From: Volvox africanus
Lineage: Eukaryota; Chlorophyta; Chlorophyceae; Chlamydomonadales; Volvocaceae
Length of the DNA: 64,000 bases
NCBI GenBank assembly: GCA_030268105.1
Contig: BSDZ01000078.1
Span: forward strand, 1,488,001 to 1,552,000
Reading direction: 5' to 3'
Shown here: piece by piece, positions 44,412 to 55,600 of the stretch
Layout of the letters: every line of letters begins with the position of its first letter
How positions within the stretch are numbered: position 1 is the stretch's first letter
Notes under the pieces: generated by a model
What the model was told of the DNA's origin: nothing
The model's database searches: none
What the model saw: only the letters and a program-made list of their open reading frames with translations
Program-made: the position numbers and the translations under genes

Positions 44412-47400
44412 ATGCACACGCACACCCCCACACACACATACCGTCATGCATGGGCGGTGGCAGTGACATCTCCCGCCATGAAACTTCCTGCTCTGAAGCC
44501 GGCCAGTTGTATAGGGCGTGAAAGAAAGTGCTATACTTGTGGCGAGGTTGGGCACATTGCTCACTTTTGCCCGAAGAAGAACCGTTCATCGGCGGGCGCC
44601 GGTATGTCGACCAGTGAGTCATCCGGTGGGTCACGTATTGCGAAGCAAAGGTCCGGTGTGAAGTGCACTTGGTGTGGAAGGCCGGGTCACGTTGAGGAGA
44701 AGTGCTGGAAGAAGCGGGATGGTGTGGCCAAACCCGTTGAAACGGAGAGAACTGATGTAGTTGCACTCACATTGGTGTCACGAACATGTGAGTTTATCCC
44801 ACATGTGACTGACCAGACTAAGAAGGTGATTGCTGAGTTCGAGTCTGGCGTGAAGTGCATCAGGTATCTCCCGTGGCGAATGGAGAAAGTTGCTGCGTTG
44901 AGTGCAGCGGTAAAGAAGGAGATCTCCGTTCCGGACCCTTGGTGGCTTGATTCTGGTAGTAAATACCACATTACCGGAAATAGGCTGGTCCTACATAATT
45001 TCCGCCCTTTGCCCTCGGGGTTAAAGATCAACATAGAGGTGGGAAACGGGTGTGTTTTGCCCGCTGAGGGGTATGGGGATGTAGTCCCGACCCGTGCACC
45101 TGGAGTCACCATTGAGCATGTGTTTTATGTACCGGGTTTTAAGCACAACCTAGTGTCTGTATCCAGCCTGACAGATAAGGGCTTCAATGTGCTATTTAAT
45201 CAATCGGAGGCTAGGATTACGCGTGGCAATATTTCCATTGTTGCTGCTCGCTGCATTACTGGGCTATATAAATTCATGTCCAGTGCATCCCAAGTTGCTG
45301 CTGACTTCGCCTCCCTTGCTAAGTTCCCGGATGCCCCTACATTCCTGGCGTCTGAGGCCAAGTCGGCATCACTCTGGCACCGACGGCTTGGACATTTGGG
45401 CCTCACAAACATGAAGCGGTTGGTGCAAGAGGGGATGGTGAAAGGATTAGAGGTTACTGATAAGGAATTAAGAGAGTTTGAGGGTCGGAGATGTGAGCCA
45501 TGTATCTTAGGCAAGCATGCTCGTGATCCCTTCCCTGCGTCTGAGGGTAAGACACAGAAAGCTTTGCAACTGCTGCACTTGGATGTGTGTGGGCCTTTGC
45601 CCCTGTCTTCATGTGGTTACAAGTATTTTGTGACCATGCTTGATGACTATACTGGAGCATCACTTGTGCAGCCCATTAAGGAAAAGTCAGATGTTGCTAA
45701 CTTTATGGAGAGAGCAATCACCATGCTGCAGGTGCAAAGCAACGGCACATTGCAGTGTATCCGTACAGATGGTGGAGGCGAGTTTGTTAATCGCCAGGTT
45801 CAGTCGTACTGTGCTTCGAATGGTGTACGACACCAGTTGTCCGCGCCGTACACCCCCCAGCAGAACGGCAAGGCCGAGAGGCTAAACCGTACCTTGCTGG
45901 ATAAGGTTAGGGCCATGTTGGCTGAGTCTGCTGTACCAAAGGAGTATTGGCATGAGGCGTTGATGGTCGCGAATTTTGTGCGCAATCGTTCACCAGTGGC
46001 GGGGAAGCCTAAAACCCCATATGAACTTTTAACTGGTGTGGTGCCAGATGTTTCGCTACTGCGTGTGTTTGGCTGTGTTGCTTACGCGCATGTGCCTAAG
46101 GGCAAGTGTGACAAGCTAGATTCAAGGGCGCAGAAGGGCACATTCCTTGGATATGAGGCCAACTCCAAGGCATACCGCATTCTGTTGGGAGACGGGCGTA
46201 TCCAGATCACACGTGATGTTGTGTTCCTTGAGGATCAGTTTGCTTTTAGTAATCATGTTCGGCCAGAGTTGGAGGTGTTTAGCATCAGGGATGGTCCATC
46301 AGTCCCTGTTGCTGGTGCCGCTGCGGGAAATGCAGGACAGGCCGGCGGGGCTGGTGTGGTTGATGCAGGTGTCCCTGCTGCTACTCACGCTGCTGGTGCC
46401 CCCGCGGGAAATGCGGGTGTGGCCGGCGTGGGTGCTACAGGTGGTGCTCCCGTCATACCTGCTGCTGGTGCCCCCGCGGGAGATGCGGGTGTGGCGGGCA
46501 TGGATGACGGTGAGGTCCCTCCTTTAATGGAGGATGATGATGAAGGGGAGGAAGTAGATTATGGTATGTCAGAGACGGACGTTGGTGGCGACTATGGCGA
46601 CGATGCTGGTGGTGATGTAGCCAGCAGTTCTGACTCAGAAACGGGACAGGGCTCTAGTGGACATACTGGGGAGTCTGGTAACCTGGATCCAACCCCACCT
46701 CGTCCAATTCGTCAGAGGAAGCCACCCGGATGGCAGAAGGACTATGCCATGCTAGCTTCGGAACTGGAGATGAAGGAGCCTAAAAGTCTGGAAGAGGCTC
46801 AGTCCCGTGTTGATTGGCCGCAGTGGAAGGCGGCAATGGATGAGGAAATGGCATCACTTCAAGAAAATCGCACGTGGGAGCTGGAGGAGATTCCCATGGG
46901 TGCGCGGAAAATTGGGCTAAAATGGGTTTTCAAGTTAAAGCGTGATGCTGATGGAAATGTTGAGCGGTATAAGGCTCGCCTGGTTGCAAAAGGATTTACT
47001 CAAAAGGAAGGAGTTGATTTTGGGGAGGTTTTCGCCCCTGTTGGGAAGTATGCCAGCTTTCGTGCTTTGCTGGCTGTCGCTGCAGATCGTGATCTTGAGC
47101 TTCATCAGCTTGACATCAAGACTGCGTTCTTGCACGGTGAACTAAAAGAGGAAGTGTACACTGAGCAGCCGCCTGGTTATAATTTAGGTGGTCCTAATGT
47201 AGTGTGCAAGTTACGTCGGGCTTTGTACGGCCTTCGCCAGGCCCCTCGTGCCTGGTATATTCGTTTGCGCAAGGAGCTGGAGAGCATGGGTTTCAAGCCA
47301 TCTCTGGCTGACCCTGGCTTATTTGTGAAGATTGAAAATGGTGAACCAGTCTACGTTCTTGTTTACGTTGATGATTTGCTGTTGGCGTGTAAGTCTATGG

Positions 47401-48299
47401 CAGTGATTGGGCAAGTGAAGGCCCAGCTGTTACGTGCGTTTGCAATGCGAGATCTTGGGGAGACCCGGTTTTATCTGGGTTTTGAAATTGAGCGCGACCG
47501 GACTGCCCGGACCATCTCAGTCACTCAAAGGCGGTATATCTCAAACATCTTGGAGAAGTTTGGGATGAAGGGGGCAAACTCGCGTTCCACCCCTATGGAC
47601 GCGAATTTGCGCCTAACGGCAGAAGGTGATCCACTTGACACATCCGTTCATCCGTACAGTGAGGTAGTTGGAAGCCTACTGTATTTGGCCGTCTGCTCAC
47701 GGCCTGATATTTCTTTTGCGGTTGGTTCATTGGCAAGGTTCATGGCAAAGCCAACTATCAACCACTGGAACGCAGCAAAGGGTGTGCTGCGGTACTTGAA
47801 GGGAACACAGGCTCTAGGAATTAAGTTTGGTGGTGGAGCCCATGTTCAGGGCTACTGTGATTCGGATCTGGCGGGAGCTGAGGGCCGCCGATCAACCACA
47901 GGCTTTGTATATTTACTAAACGGAGGAGCCATAGTTTGGTCGTCGAAGCTTCAGCCTACCGTGGCTACATCTACAGCGGAGGCTGAGTACATGGCGACTG
48001 CAGCGTCTATTAAGGACGCACTGTGGCTGCGTCACTTGTTGCACGATTTAGGTGTTCCCGTGGGCGTGGTTCCAATGAAGTGTGATAGCACCGCATGCAT
48101 TGCGATGCTAGAAAGCCCAATGTCCACGGCTCGCACAAAGCACCTGGACATCTGCCATCATTTTGCACGGGGGCGCATTGAGCGGGGTGAAATCCGCATG
48201 GTTCATTGCTCCACTGCGGAGCAGTTGGCGGATATGTTCACTAAATCCCTACCTAAGGGGAAGTTTAAGTTTTGTGTTGCAGGGATGGGTCTGAGGTAG
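44412..48299 (+). CDS. Pol polyprotein of copia-2 (frame 1295 codons; gag mostly missing)
   Basis: The first ~35 residues (MHTHTPTHTYRHAWAV...) read through simple CA repeat and are probably not native. Two zinc knuckles follow: CYTCGEVGHIAHFC and CTWCGRPGHVEEKC; copia-1 has one. Then come protease WWLDSGSKYHIT (canonical DSG), the integrase zinc region (WHRRLGHLG...CEPC), and the integrase core with HLDVCGP, RTDGGGEF and QNGKAERLNRT as the D-D-E residues. A Gly/Ala-rich imperfect repeat linker (about residues 640-700, PAGNAGVAGV-type units) precedes RT with QLDIKTAFLHGELKEE and YVDD (47367), and RNase H (SDLAGAEGRRSTTGF, AEAEYMAT, KHLDICHH). The linker repeat is unusual. No stop interrupts about 3.8 kb, so the truncation is recent or the frame is under constraint. 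Confidence 0.9.
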   Translation: MHTHTPTHTYRHAWAVAVTSPAMKLPALKPASCIGRERKCYTCGEVGHIAHFCPKKNRSSAGAGMSTSESSGGSRIAKQRSGVKCTWCGRPGHVEEKCWKKRDGVAKPVETERTDVVALTLVSRTCEFIPHVTDQTKKVIAEFESGVKCIRYLPWRMEKVAALSAAVKKEISVPDPWWLDSGSKYHITGNRLVLHNFRPLPSGLKINIEVGNGCVLPAEGYGDVVPTRAPGVTIEHVFYVPGFKHNLVSVSSLTDKGFNVLFNQSEARITRGNISIVAARCITGLYKFMSSASQVAADFASLAKFPDAPTFLASEAKSASLWHRRLGHLGLTNMKRLVQEGMVKGLEVTDKELREFEGRRCEPCILGKHARDPFPASEGKTQKALQLLHLDVCGPLPLSSCGYKYFVTMLDDYTGASLVQPIKEKSDVANFMERAITMLQVQSNGTLQCIRTDGGGEFVNRQVQSYCASNGVRHQLSAPYTPQQNGKAERLNRTLLDKVRAMLAESAVPKEYWHEALMVANFVRNRSPVAGKPKTPYELLTGVVPDVSLLRVFGCVAYAHVPKGKCDKLDSRAQKGTFLGYEANSKAYRILLGDGRIQITRDVVFLEDQFAFSNHVRPELEVFSIRDGPSVPVAGAAAGNAGQAGGAGVVDAGVPAATHAAGAPAGNAGVAGVGATGGAPVIPAAGAPAGDAGVAGMDDGEVPPLMEDDDEGEEVDYGMSETDVGGDYGDDAGGDVASSSDSETGQGSSGHTGESGNLDPTPPRPIRQRKPPGWQKDYAMLASELEMKEPKSLEEAQSRVDWPQWKAAMDEEMASLQENRTWELEEIPMGARKIGLKWVFKLKRDADGNVERYKARLVAKGFTQKEGVDFGEVFAPVGKYASFRALLAVAADRDLELHQLDIKTAFLHGELKEEVYTEQPPGYNLGGPNVVCKLRRALYGLRQAPRAWYIRLRKELESMGFKPSLADPGLFVKIENGEPVYVLVYVDDLLLACKSMAVIGQVKAQLLRAFAMRDLGETRFYLGFEIERDRTARTISVTQRRYISNILEKFGMKGANSRSTPMDANLRLTAEGDPLDTSVHPYSEVVGSLLYLAVCSRPDISFAVGSLARFMAKPTINHWNAAKGVLRYLKGTQALGIKFGGGAHVQGYCDSDLAGAEGRRSTTGFVYLLNGGAIVWSSKLQPTVATSTAEAEYMATAASIKDALWLRHLLHDLGVPVGVVPMKCDSTACIAMLESPMSTARTKHLDICHHFARGRIERGEIRMVHCSTAEQLADMFTKSLPKGKFKFCVAGMGLR

Positions 48300-48521
48300 T
48301 TTTCCCGATTGACACTACATGGGAGGTAGATTCGTTTTACCACTCTAGATCCGCATGGGAGTTTTTTCAAAGGCTTCTATTTTTCTATCGGTCACCAACG
48401 TTGCGCCTCGTCGTCGCAGTTGAGTTTTAATGTTGTCTTTGTTTGAAGTCACAGATGCAATTGTTAGCAAATGTCACGTCGTATGCTTGCAGTGCGTACG
48501 GGAAGTCTGCCCGCGTGGGAG

Positions 48522-48804
48522 TGTTGTGATATTCGGTCAGACTTCTTCATGTGTTCATTGGTTGAACGTATTGTCAGGAACGTACTGCGGCTGATTTTCA
48601 AATGTGAAGGGTCTTATGTACGATCCTTCACCAAGTCGCTATTTATTCCCCGAAGCTGACATGCTTCTTTAGCTGTTTGTAACGATCTATTGCTTGCCCG
48701 GACTTTGGAGTGTCCTTGTGGCTGGAGGCATAGTGGCAGCTCGCTTGTCCAGCTTGTGCTGAACTGGACTTTTCTCAACTGTTGCGACGACAGTTTTCAC
48801 AACA
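48522..48804 (+). repeat. 3' LTR of copia-2
   Basis: 283 bp with terminal inverted repeat TGTTGTGA...TCACAACA. It is preceded by a purine-rich tract CGCGTGGGAG (48512-48521), almost the same as the one before the copia-3 LTR, so copia-2 and copia-3 are related. Its LTR sequence is unlike those of copia-1 and copia-3. Confidence 0.8.
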
Positions 48805-50635
48805 GAATTGGTAGCCAAACAGCGGCCTCAACTTGTTCGCTACATCCGGATTGAGTCCGTGGAGGCTCTTGCTCCATAACCAGCTGGTATTTATAGGAGT
48901 GGATTGGTTAAAATCAGCTGGGTTATTTAATGGGACAGTCCCTCGGGGACCAAGAGCTCCGTGGACTGCAACTACGTTTCCCAGAATATAGTTGGCGAGC
49001 AGACACAATGCAGCGATGATGAGCAGTGATTGCGCAAGGCCCATGATTCAAAATGTTCCAATTAAATCAGGGTTTACAAATGGATGGAAATGCGGAAATC
49101 TGGCAACCAGGGACTAGGACAAAGCATCGCCGCATAATACGTATAAGTACAAGTTCAGCCACCAATGCTGTACATTAGCTGCGGCTGGTTTTCAAAAATG
49201 GTGTTGCTGCCCAGTGTCGGACCCTTAGCACCCATGGCAGAGAAATACGATGCGGGCCAGGATGTGGCCGCCGGCGCGACGGAGCTCCCATGGCTGGTTT
49301 CGGACAGCCGCCGCATTCAGTGAATCAACATCCACTGCAGCCAGGTGCGTGACCGCATCTTAGGCATCAACCTAGCCAATATTTGATGACCCATAATGAG
49401 GTCTCACATAGGACAATAGATGGTACGATTACCCCCGCGCTGCTCGGAAATGTATTTGGCGAATGCATACGTGAGCTCTCGTCAGACAGTTTCAGGTAAA
49501 TAACATATTTGATGAATTATATAATGAACTGTGCATACAATAGCGCCGCTTCGTGGTACTAGTACTACCTTCATGTAATAAATACGAACACTCTCAGCTG
49601 CGACTGTGTTGGGCTAATGTCGTATGATTACAGCTGTTAGGATAGAATCCTGTCCGTCTAGTTTGATTATGTAGCGTTGGCAGAAGTAGAACGCCGCGCG
49701 CGTACCAAAGAGATGTGTGCCGCACAGTGCGATGAAACCGAGAGTCCGGTCTCTGTACACCCCGCCTGCTAGGTTACTATCAGATAAATAAAATACGCAG
49801 ATTTAGGTGCAAAAAGGACCAACGAAGATGCCTGGCAATCGCGAGGACGAACGTACGTACGCACTACGTTCATTGAGAAGTGCTCTTGGTACTCTCATAC
49901 TCCTCCAACCTTACTTGCCGCAGGCCTTTTCCTGTATGAGGGCGGGGTCATCTGCCCAGTATGTACAGAGTTTGGGTTTTGGCATGGGACCTGGATGTGC
50001 ATGGGTGCCCTCAGAGTCGCAAAAATCCCGTATAGCAGACGTGCAAACATTCTGTTGAAATCTCTCGCGCACTTGATTTGGGCTACCTTGTGGCCTTCCC
50101 ACAAAACTGCTTATTTTTATACTTATTTTTATACTTAATGCATGTAAAAAAATCCGATCAAGTGTTGTAATTGCGTAATTGCAACTGCAGATGACTTCGT
50201 AATTAATCATCAAGGAAGGTCAATACGTCAATATTGAATCCATCCAGTTCTTCTCCATCTAAACTAGTAAAATCTTTGATATTGGTCAGCACAGCGTTTG
50301 TACACATTGAGGCACCAAAAGGCTCTATGCGCCGTTGCCCAAGTTCTTATAACCAAACAAAGCTTGCAGGCGGGCCTCTCTTACACGGGTGCTGCAAGAC
50401 GACTGCATAAACTTGTTCAGGGCCTTCTTCGTAGTGACAGGCCATCGAAAATCGGTGTAGTGGGCGGCAGGTACGGAGAGGTTGCCGTTTATCGACCATG
50501 TTGCTGAAACTCAACAGGTTTGCTTGTGTTGCTTACAACCGCTTGTGTTGGTTACAACCGTGTAACATTTGGTTCTTGGGTACTACGTGCTTGGATATTC
50601 ATTGTGGACGGCAAAACGGCAAAAGAGGAACTTCC
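48805..50635. other. No supported gene
   Basis: Short frames without motifs. One minus-strand frame (49044-48775) begins with a hydrophobic segment (SLLIIAALCLLANYILGNVV) but runs into the LTR and is not credited. Confidence 0.4.
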
Positions 50636-50639
50636 TATC

Positions 50640-51060
50640 TGTGGTAAATCTATGGGACTTACTGATGTTTTACTGGTTTGGGATCATGCCTTGCCTCGTT
50701 TCCTATGACCCCCTCGTATGCTTGTCGTGCCTGTGTATGGCTTGAGCTCGCTTCCTTGTATGTGCCTTATCATATACAGCACCACACAGATAACTACGAA
50801 CCAATGGAAACGACAAGCTTCGTTGATCATAATTTTGCGAGTATGGCTGTCGTTGTTGTATTTCTGTTGTGTCCGCCTACGAAGGCCCAATCCGAAGATG
50901 ACTGTGTGCGGTCCATTCCTGGACACTACCCGTAGATGCCCCAGGATAGTACAGTCTTCACAGAGCGCCAGCAGTGGATTAACGAAGGCACAAAATCCTG
51001 AGCATCTGGCTAGAAGGTGAAGCTCCGGCTCTGATAGCCTTCACATTTGCATCCTAACTT
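50640..51060 (+). pseudogene. WINEGT-exon gene fragment, copy C
   Basis: Intron-like sequence ends CCACACAG, followed by an exon reading DNYEPMETTSFVDHNF and, after an insertion of ~100 bases, QQWINEGTKS and a stop. The exon border and phase equal those of the host exon at 43995. The tail beyond the stop (GAGCATCTGGCTA, GAAGCTCCGG, TGATAGCCTTCACAT) is closely similar to copy A on the opposite strand at 20.8 kb. Confidence 0.5.
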
Positions 51061-51064
51061 CTTC

Positions 51065-51195
51065 GATCATGCACTGAATCTGCACGTCTGAGTGTTAGCT
51101 ACGAGTGCATCGTGCTTACGAACAGTAAGACACTCCAGTGCGAGCAACATGACAGCGGAAGACTTAAAGATAAGGAAAGATTTATGTTGGAATGT
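51065..51195 (-). repeat. Degraded fragment of the gypsy LTR family
   Basis: TGCACGTCTGAG, GCGAGCAACA and ACAGCGGAAGACTT line up with the LTR family at 57021-57853 (TGCGCGTCTGAAGG, ACAGCGGAAGACTTC) in the same orientation, with many differences. The boundaries are uncertain. Confidence 0.4.
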
Positions 51196-51275
51196 GAGCA
51201 ACACTCATATACGAAAGAATGTCAGATCAAGTAATATGGCCCAGTGAGGGGCCGGGCGCTTTGCTGACTTTAACA

Positions 51276-51288
51276 GGTTATGAGCCCC
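51276..51288 (+). promoter_or_regulatory. Primer-binding site of copia-3 (initiator tRNA-Met internal region)
   Basis: It has the same 13 bases as copia-1 (37900-37912), complementary to the tRNA-iMet anticodon arm, although the two elements' LTRs and proteins differ widely. Confidence 0.65.
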
Positions 51289-51347
51289 GCGCATAGGCGC
51301 GCGTAGGAGAGGCCATATCCTTGCCGTGTGCGTTGAGCCGGCACGTC

Positions 51348-54300
51348 ATGAAGGATCCGGGGATGCAGTCGTCTCCGATGTTATTTGGACGTAAGGAGTA
51401 TGCTGTTGTGAAGCAAGCGGTGTTGACCCAATTGAAAAAGAAAACCTGTTCCAAGGCCATTGACTCCGATGAGGATTGTCGAGACCAAGTATCTGAAATG
51501 ACAGCGGAGAGCGACATCACCCGCGGACAGGAAGAACATGAAGTCACAATAGCCAGCACAAGTTACGCCAACAACAACAATGATATCGGCCGAAGTGGCC
51601 GCGGCGGCCACAGGAGTCGCCATGGACGTGGCGGCGGTGGCGGCGGCAACCCACGTGTAGGTCGTGGCAGCCGTGGCCAACAATTCAACGACCGCAATGG
51701 CGGGAGTGTTTTCAAGGGCAAATGTTTTTATTGCAAAGAGCCGGGACACACGATCCAAAATTGTTTACAGCGCCAAGCCGATGAGGCAGCGCGGCGACAA
51801 GCTGGGCAGCAGCAGGCGCAGCCGCCGGTGCAGCGCCAGGTGCCGGGGCAGTATCGACACCTCATCGCATTGATCAACTCATTTCTCCTGGGTCTGCAGA
51901 TGGCTCCAGGAGAGTGGGTAGTGGACACTGGAGTGGAGGCTCATGTCACAACATCGTCAAACAACTTGGTGGCTTTCACACCTGTGGAGGCGGCGTGTGA
52001 TACAATCTTTTGCATGCCTGATCAGCGCTTAGTTCGTCCGTCGGGGATAGGGATGGTAACGTTTAGTTCTGTCCGTTATAATACAGACTTGACGGTGCAG
52101 CAGATGCACGTTGTCCCCGACGTACACATCAACTTATTTTCAGTCAAGGCCCTTCAACGGGAGCTGAAGCTTCCGGTGTGTGCAATCCTGTCAACGGACA
52201 GCGAATCATACATAGAGATTGGAGGTGAGCCTGCGATTGAAGTGTACTCACGAGACGGAATGTTCTTTATTCGTGATATCACGAAAAATGGTTTGGTTCC
52301 GATGCGTAATGTTGCTACAGTTGAGGTCGCCCGGGATGAAGCCCAAAACAATCAAGGGGCACCCGCCAGTGGCAGTGGAGTGATCCACGAACCCATCGTC
52401 CAAGGTGGAACGAAGTGGGTTCGCCCGTTTGGATCTGGTGTGAAGAGTTCCGTAGTTAGTGCGCTTGAACGAGGTGCGTGGGAAAAGGTCAGAACTGAGA
52501 TGACCCGTGCGGAGATTGGTGTAGCATCAGTTGCACGGAAGTCCTGTGAAGTAGATCCACGTCTTGCCCGTGCGAGGGTAGCGCGCGCAACTCTTTTACA
52601 TCGGCGAATGGGTCACCTAGGGTGTGGTAACCTACGAAAGCTCGTTTCGTCGGGCATGGTTACAGGTGCAGGGACATCTGAACTGGATGTGTTGGCGGGG
52701 AAGGAGGAGTTTTGCGAGCCCTGTGCACTAGGGATGCAGACCCGTCAACCACATGCATCAACGGGCACTGTTACGAAGAACAGGCTTGAGTTAGTGCATA
52801 TGGACCTGTGTGGTCCGCTGTCTGTTGAATCGGCAGGCGGCAAATCGTACTTTGTGACATTTTATGATGACTTTACCAAGTTTTCGTCTGTTAGCTTGGT
52901 TTCGCAAAAGTCAGAAGTGCCAAAAATCGTTCGCGAAGCTTTGGTGTTGTGGGAACATCATACTGGAGATAAGGTCCAGCGTGTGCACACGGACCGAGGC
53001 ACGGAGTACGTTAATAATGAGTTATCGAATGTATTTCGTGAGTTTGGAATCTTCCATGAGAAGACTGCCCCGTACAGTCTGGAGCAGAATGGTGCTGCTG
53101 AGCGTTTGAATAGGATATTGCTTCAGAAGATGCGTGCAATGCTTATTGATTCAGGCTTTCCGATGCAGATTTGGGGTGAAGCCTTGCTCACAGCCAATTT
53201 TCTACGAAATTTGTCTCCAACAGTAAATAGCGATTTGACGCCGTGGGAGCGTTTCACTGGCAGTAAGCCAGATCTGTCGAAATTGCGCGTCTTTGGGTCG
53301 CGTGCATATGTGATGCTACCGCAGCGACAGCGCAGTAAGTTGGATCCTGTTGCGGTGCAGGGCTATCTTGTGGGATATGAGCCAGGTTTTAGTGCATGGC
53401 GAGTTTGGGTTCCTTTGGATGGAACCATACATATCAGCACAGACGTCAAATTTGACGAATCAGCTCGCAAGCTTTCTACTTCTGGCGATTTTTCAAATAC
53501 TGTCGACAAAACTACAGACTCAAAACCAGATCAGTCCGACTCCGTCACCCATCACTCCTTCGTGGACTTCCCTGATTCATCTAATAGCAATAGTAATGGT
53601 GATGGTGGGCCTGAAGATGAAAACGAGGAGCTAGCAACTGATACTGATGCATCACCGGAACCCGCACCTGTACCAGTTCGCACTTCTGGGCGTGTGAACA
53701 AGGTGGTGGCGCGAGGCCATGGAGAGTGAGATAAAATCTCTGATGGTAAAGGGTACGTACTCCTTGGAGGAGTTGCCCCTAGGGATGCGTGCGTTGGGCG
53801 TTAAGTGGGTGTTCTCCATTAAAACGGACAAGCATGGCGTGGTGGATCACTTTAAGGCCCGCTTAGTGGTGAAAGGATATCTGCAATGCGAAGGCATTGA
53901 TTTTGAGGACGTATTTGCTCCTGTTAGCAAGCATGCGACTCTACGAATCTTGCTAGCAATGGCCGCGACTGGAGACATGGAATTACATCAGATGGACGTT
54001 GCCACTGCTTTCCCGAATGGTGATCTAGATGAGGTCATCTACGTTAAGCAACCGCCGGGTTTCGAAGGAGGGCCTAAAATAGCAGCCCGTCTTCACAAGG
54101 CATTATATGGCTTACGTCAAGCCTCTCGTTCATGGTATTACACTTTGCGTGAATACCTAATTTCAATAGGTTTTCGGGTGTCACAGGCTGATCCGAGTTT
54201 ATTCATGCGTGAAGAAAATGGCGCATTAGTTTACCTGCTCATCTACGTTGACGATGTGTTGATCGCGTCACGAAGTATTGAGGCACTTGCTAAGGTGAAA

Positions 54301-55203
54301 TTGCAAATGATGACTCGATTTGAGATTCGAGACCTAGGCGAGGCAGAATATTTCCTAGGTATGGAGATCCGACGAGATTGGGAATTCCGTCGCATTTGCC
54401 TTACACAGAACCGCTTGACTAATGGTTTAGTGGAGGAGTTCCGCATGAATGATGCCAAGCCGAAGCCGGTTCCCATGGCACCTGGAACTGTCCTACCGCA
54501 AACAAAGTCGGACGAGCGGTTGGAGAGCGAAAAATACCCGTACAATGTGCTTGTTGGGAAATTGTTATACATAGCGAGCTGTACGCGTCCAGACATTTCC
54601 CAAGCCGTGGGAGTGTTGACGCGGCACATGGCGTGCCCTGGATTAGTTCATTGAAAGGCAGCCAAAGAAGTAGTACGATACTTAGCTGGTACTGTGGATT
54701 TTGGTTTAGTCTTTGGAGGTAATCGTATCAACGAAGGACTCACGGGATTTAGTGATGCCGATCATGCGGGCTGTATGGATTCCCACAAGTCTACCACTGG
54801 TTATGTTTTTATGCTTCACGGTGGAGCAGTTACATGGTCTAGCAAGCTTCAACGGAGCGCTGCTTTTTCGACTATGGAAGCTGAATATATGGCGGCGTCC
54901 GAGGCAACCAAGGAGGCGCTGTGGATGCGTCAACTCCTGTCGGACCTTGGATATGAGCTACAACCGACCAAGATTAACTGTGACAACCAGAGCAGTATCA
55001 AGGTCACTAAAAATCCGATTATATCAATTAGGTCGAAGCATATCAGTGTTCGATATCATGCAGTTCGTGAGGCAGTTGCCTTTGGGTCAGTGATTATGGT
55101 TGATTGTCGCACCGATGAGATGGTCGCAGACATACTGACAAAGCCGTTACCCACGAATAAGTTCGTGGAGCACCGTGGGAGCATGGGAGTTTGCGAGATC
55201 TGA
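51348..55203 (+). pseudogene. Gag-Pol of copia-3, interrupted
   Basis: The first part (ATG at 51348 to 53729) reads a short Gag remnant, a zinc knuckle CFYCKEPGHTIQNC, protease WVVDTGVEAHVT, the integrase zinc region (HRRMGHLG...CEPC) and the integrase core with MDLCGP, TDRGTEY and QNGAAERLNRI. A frame change near 53720 leads into RT (53719 onward: LHQMDVATAFPNGDLDE, YVDD at ~54246). At 54652-54654 a TGA replaces the Trp expected in HWKAAKEVVRYL; the same frame continues through RNase H (SDADHAGCMD, MEAEYMAA, KHISVRYH) to 55203. The conserved W..AM.E.. segment before RT is partly lost at the frame change, so a small deletion is likely. The capsid domain is mostly absent, as in copia-2. Confidence 0.9.
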
Positions 55204-55214
55204 CCGCGTGGGAG

Positions 55215-55380
55215 TGTTAGAATTACGTTAATTAGTTCGTTCAGACTCGCAACATGGTTCCTAAACCATACGACTTTATTGTACGGAAATTCTCTGCTAG
55301 CGAGCCAATGGCGGCTCTACCAAAGTTTACTTTCTTATCCTTGTAACGAATACGTGGTGTAGATCCACTTATTTCTAACA
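55215..55380 (+). repeat. 3' LTR of copia-3
   Basis: 166 bp with terminal inverted repeat TGTTAGAA...TTTCTAACA, preceded by the purine tract CGCGTGGGAG (55205-55214). No second copy is present in the window. Confidence 0.75.
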
Positions 55381-55600
55381 ATTTAACTTACAATGATCTT
55401 CAGTTGCAAAGTAGAAGTCTGCCGTCAGACCCCGCGGGCAGCATTCATCATACGGCTGGAAATGATATGCTGGAATAGCTCAGGCCGATAATAAATGAAT
55501 ATATCTTATGTATGGGAATTAGATGGAGTTAAGTACGCGAGTACTTAATCCAAAGTAGCTTCGAGCCGACTTCGGTCTCTAGGCGGCCCTCCTCGCACCT

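Larger units (their letters stand above)
44412..48804 (+). mobile_element. 5'-truncated Ty1/copia element (copia-2)
   Basis: The element keeps an intact protease-integrase-RT-RNase H frame and a 3' LTR (48522-48804) but has no matching 5' LTR, primer-binding site or capsid region in the window. Homology to copia starts close to the zinc knuckle (~44520). What precedes it is CA-rich sequence and a minus-strand frame. The exact left junction cannot be fixed by eye; 44412 is the start of the open frame. Confidence 0.8.
51276..55380 (+). mobile_element. Decayed Ty1/copia element (copia-3)
   Basis: The element has a primer-binding site GGTTATGAGCCCC (51276-51288) identical to that of copia-1, a gag-pol region broken by one frame change and one stop, a purine tract and a 3' LTR (55215-55380). 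The sequence before the primer-binding site ends AACA but does not resemble the 3' LTR, so the 5' LTR is missing or replaced. Confidence 0.85.

Noticed and set aside
48775..49044. Small membrane protein on the minus strand (hydrophobic N-terminus)
   Set aside because: The frame overlaps the end of the copia-2 LTR, shows no conserved motif, and the hydrophobic run alone is weak evidence.
51097..51275. TGTTAG...TTTAACA as the 5' LTR of copia-3
   Set aside because: The ends look right, but the interior does not resemble the 3' LTR (55215-55380) and part of it matches the gypsy LTR family.
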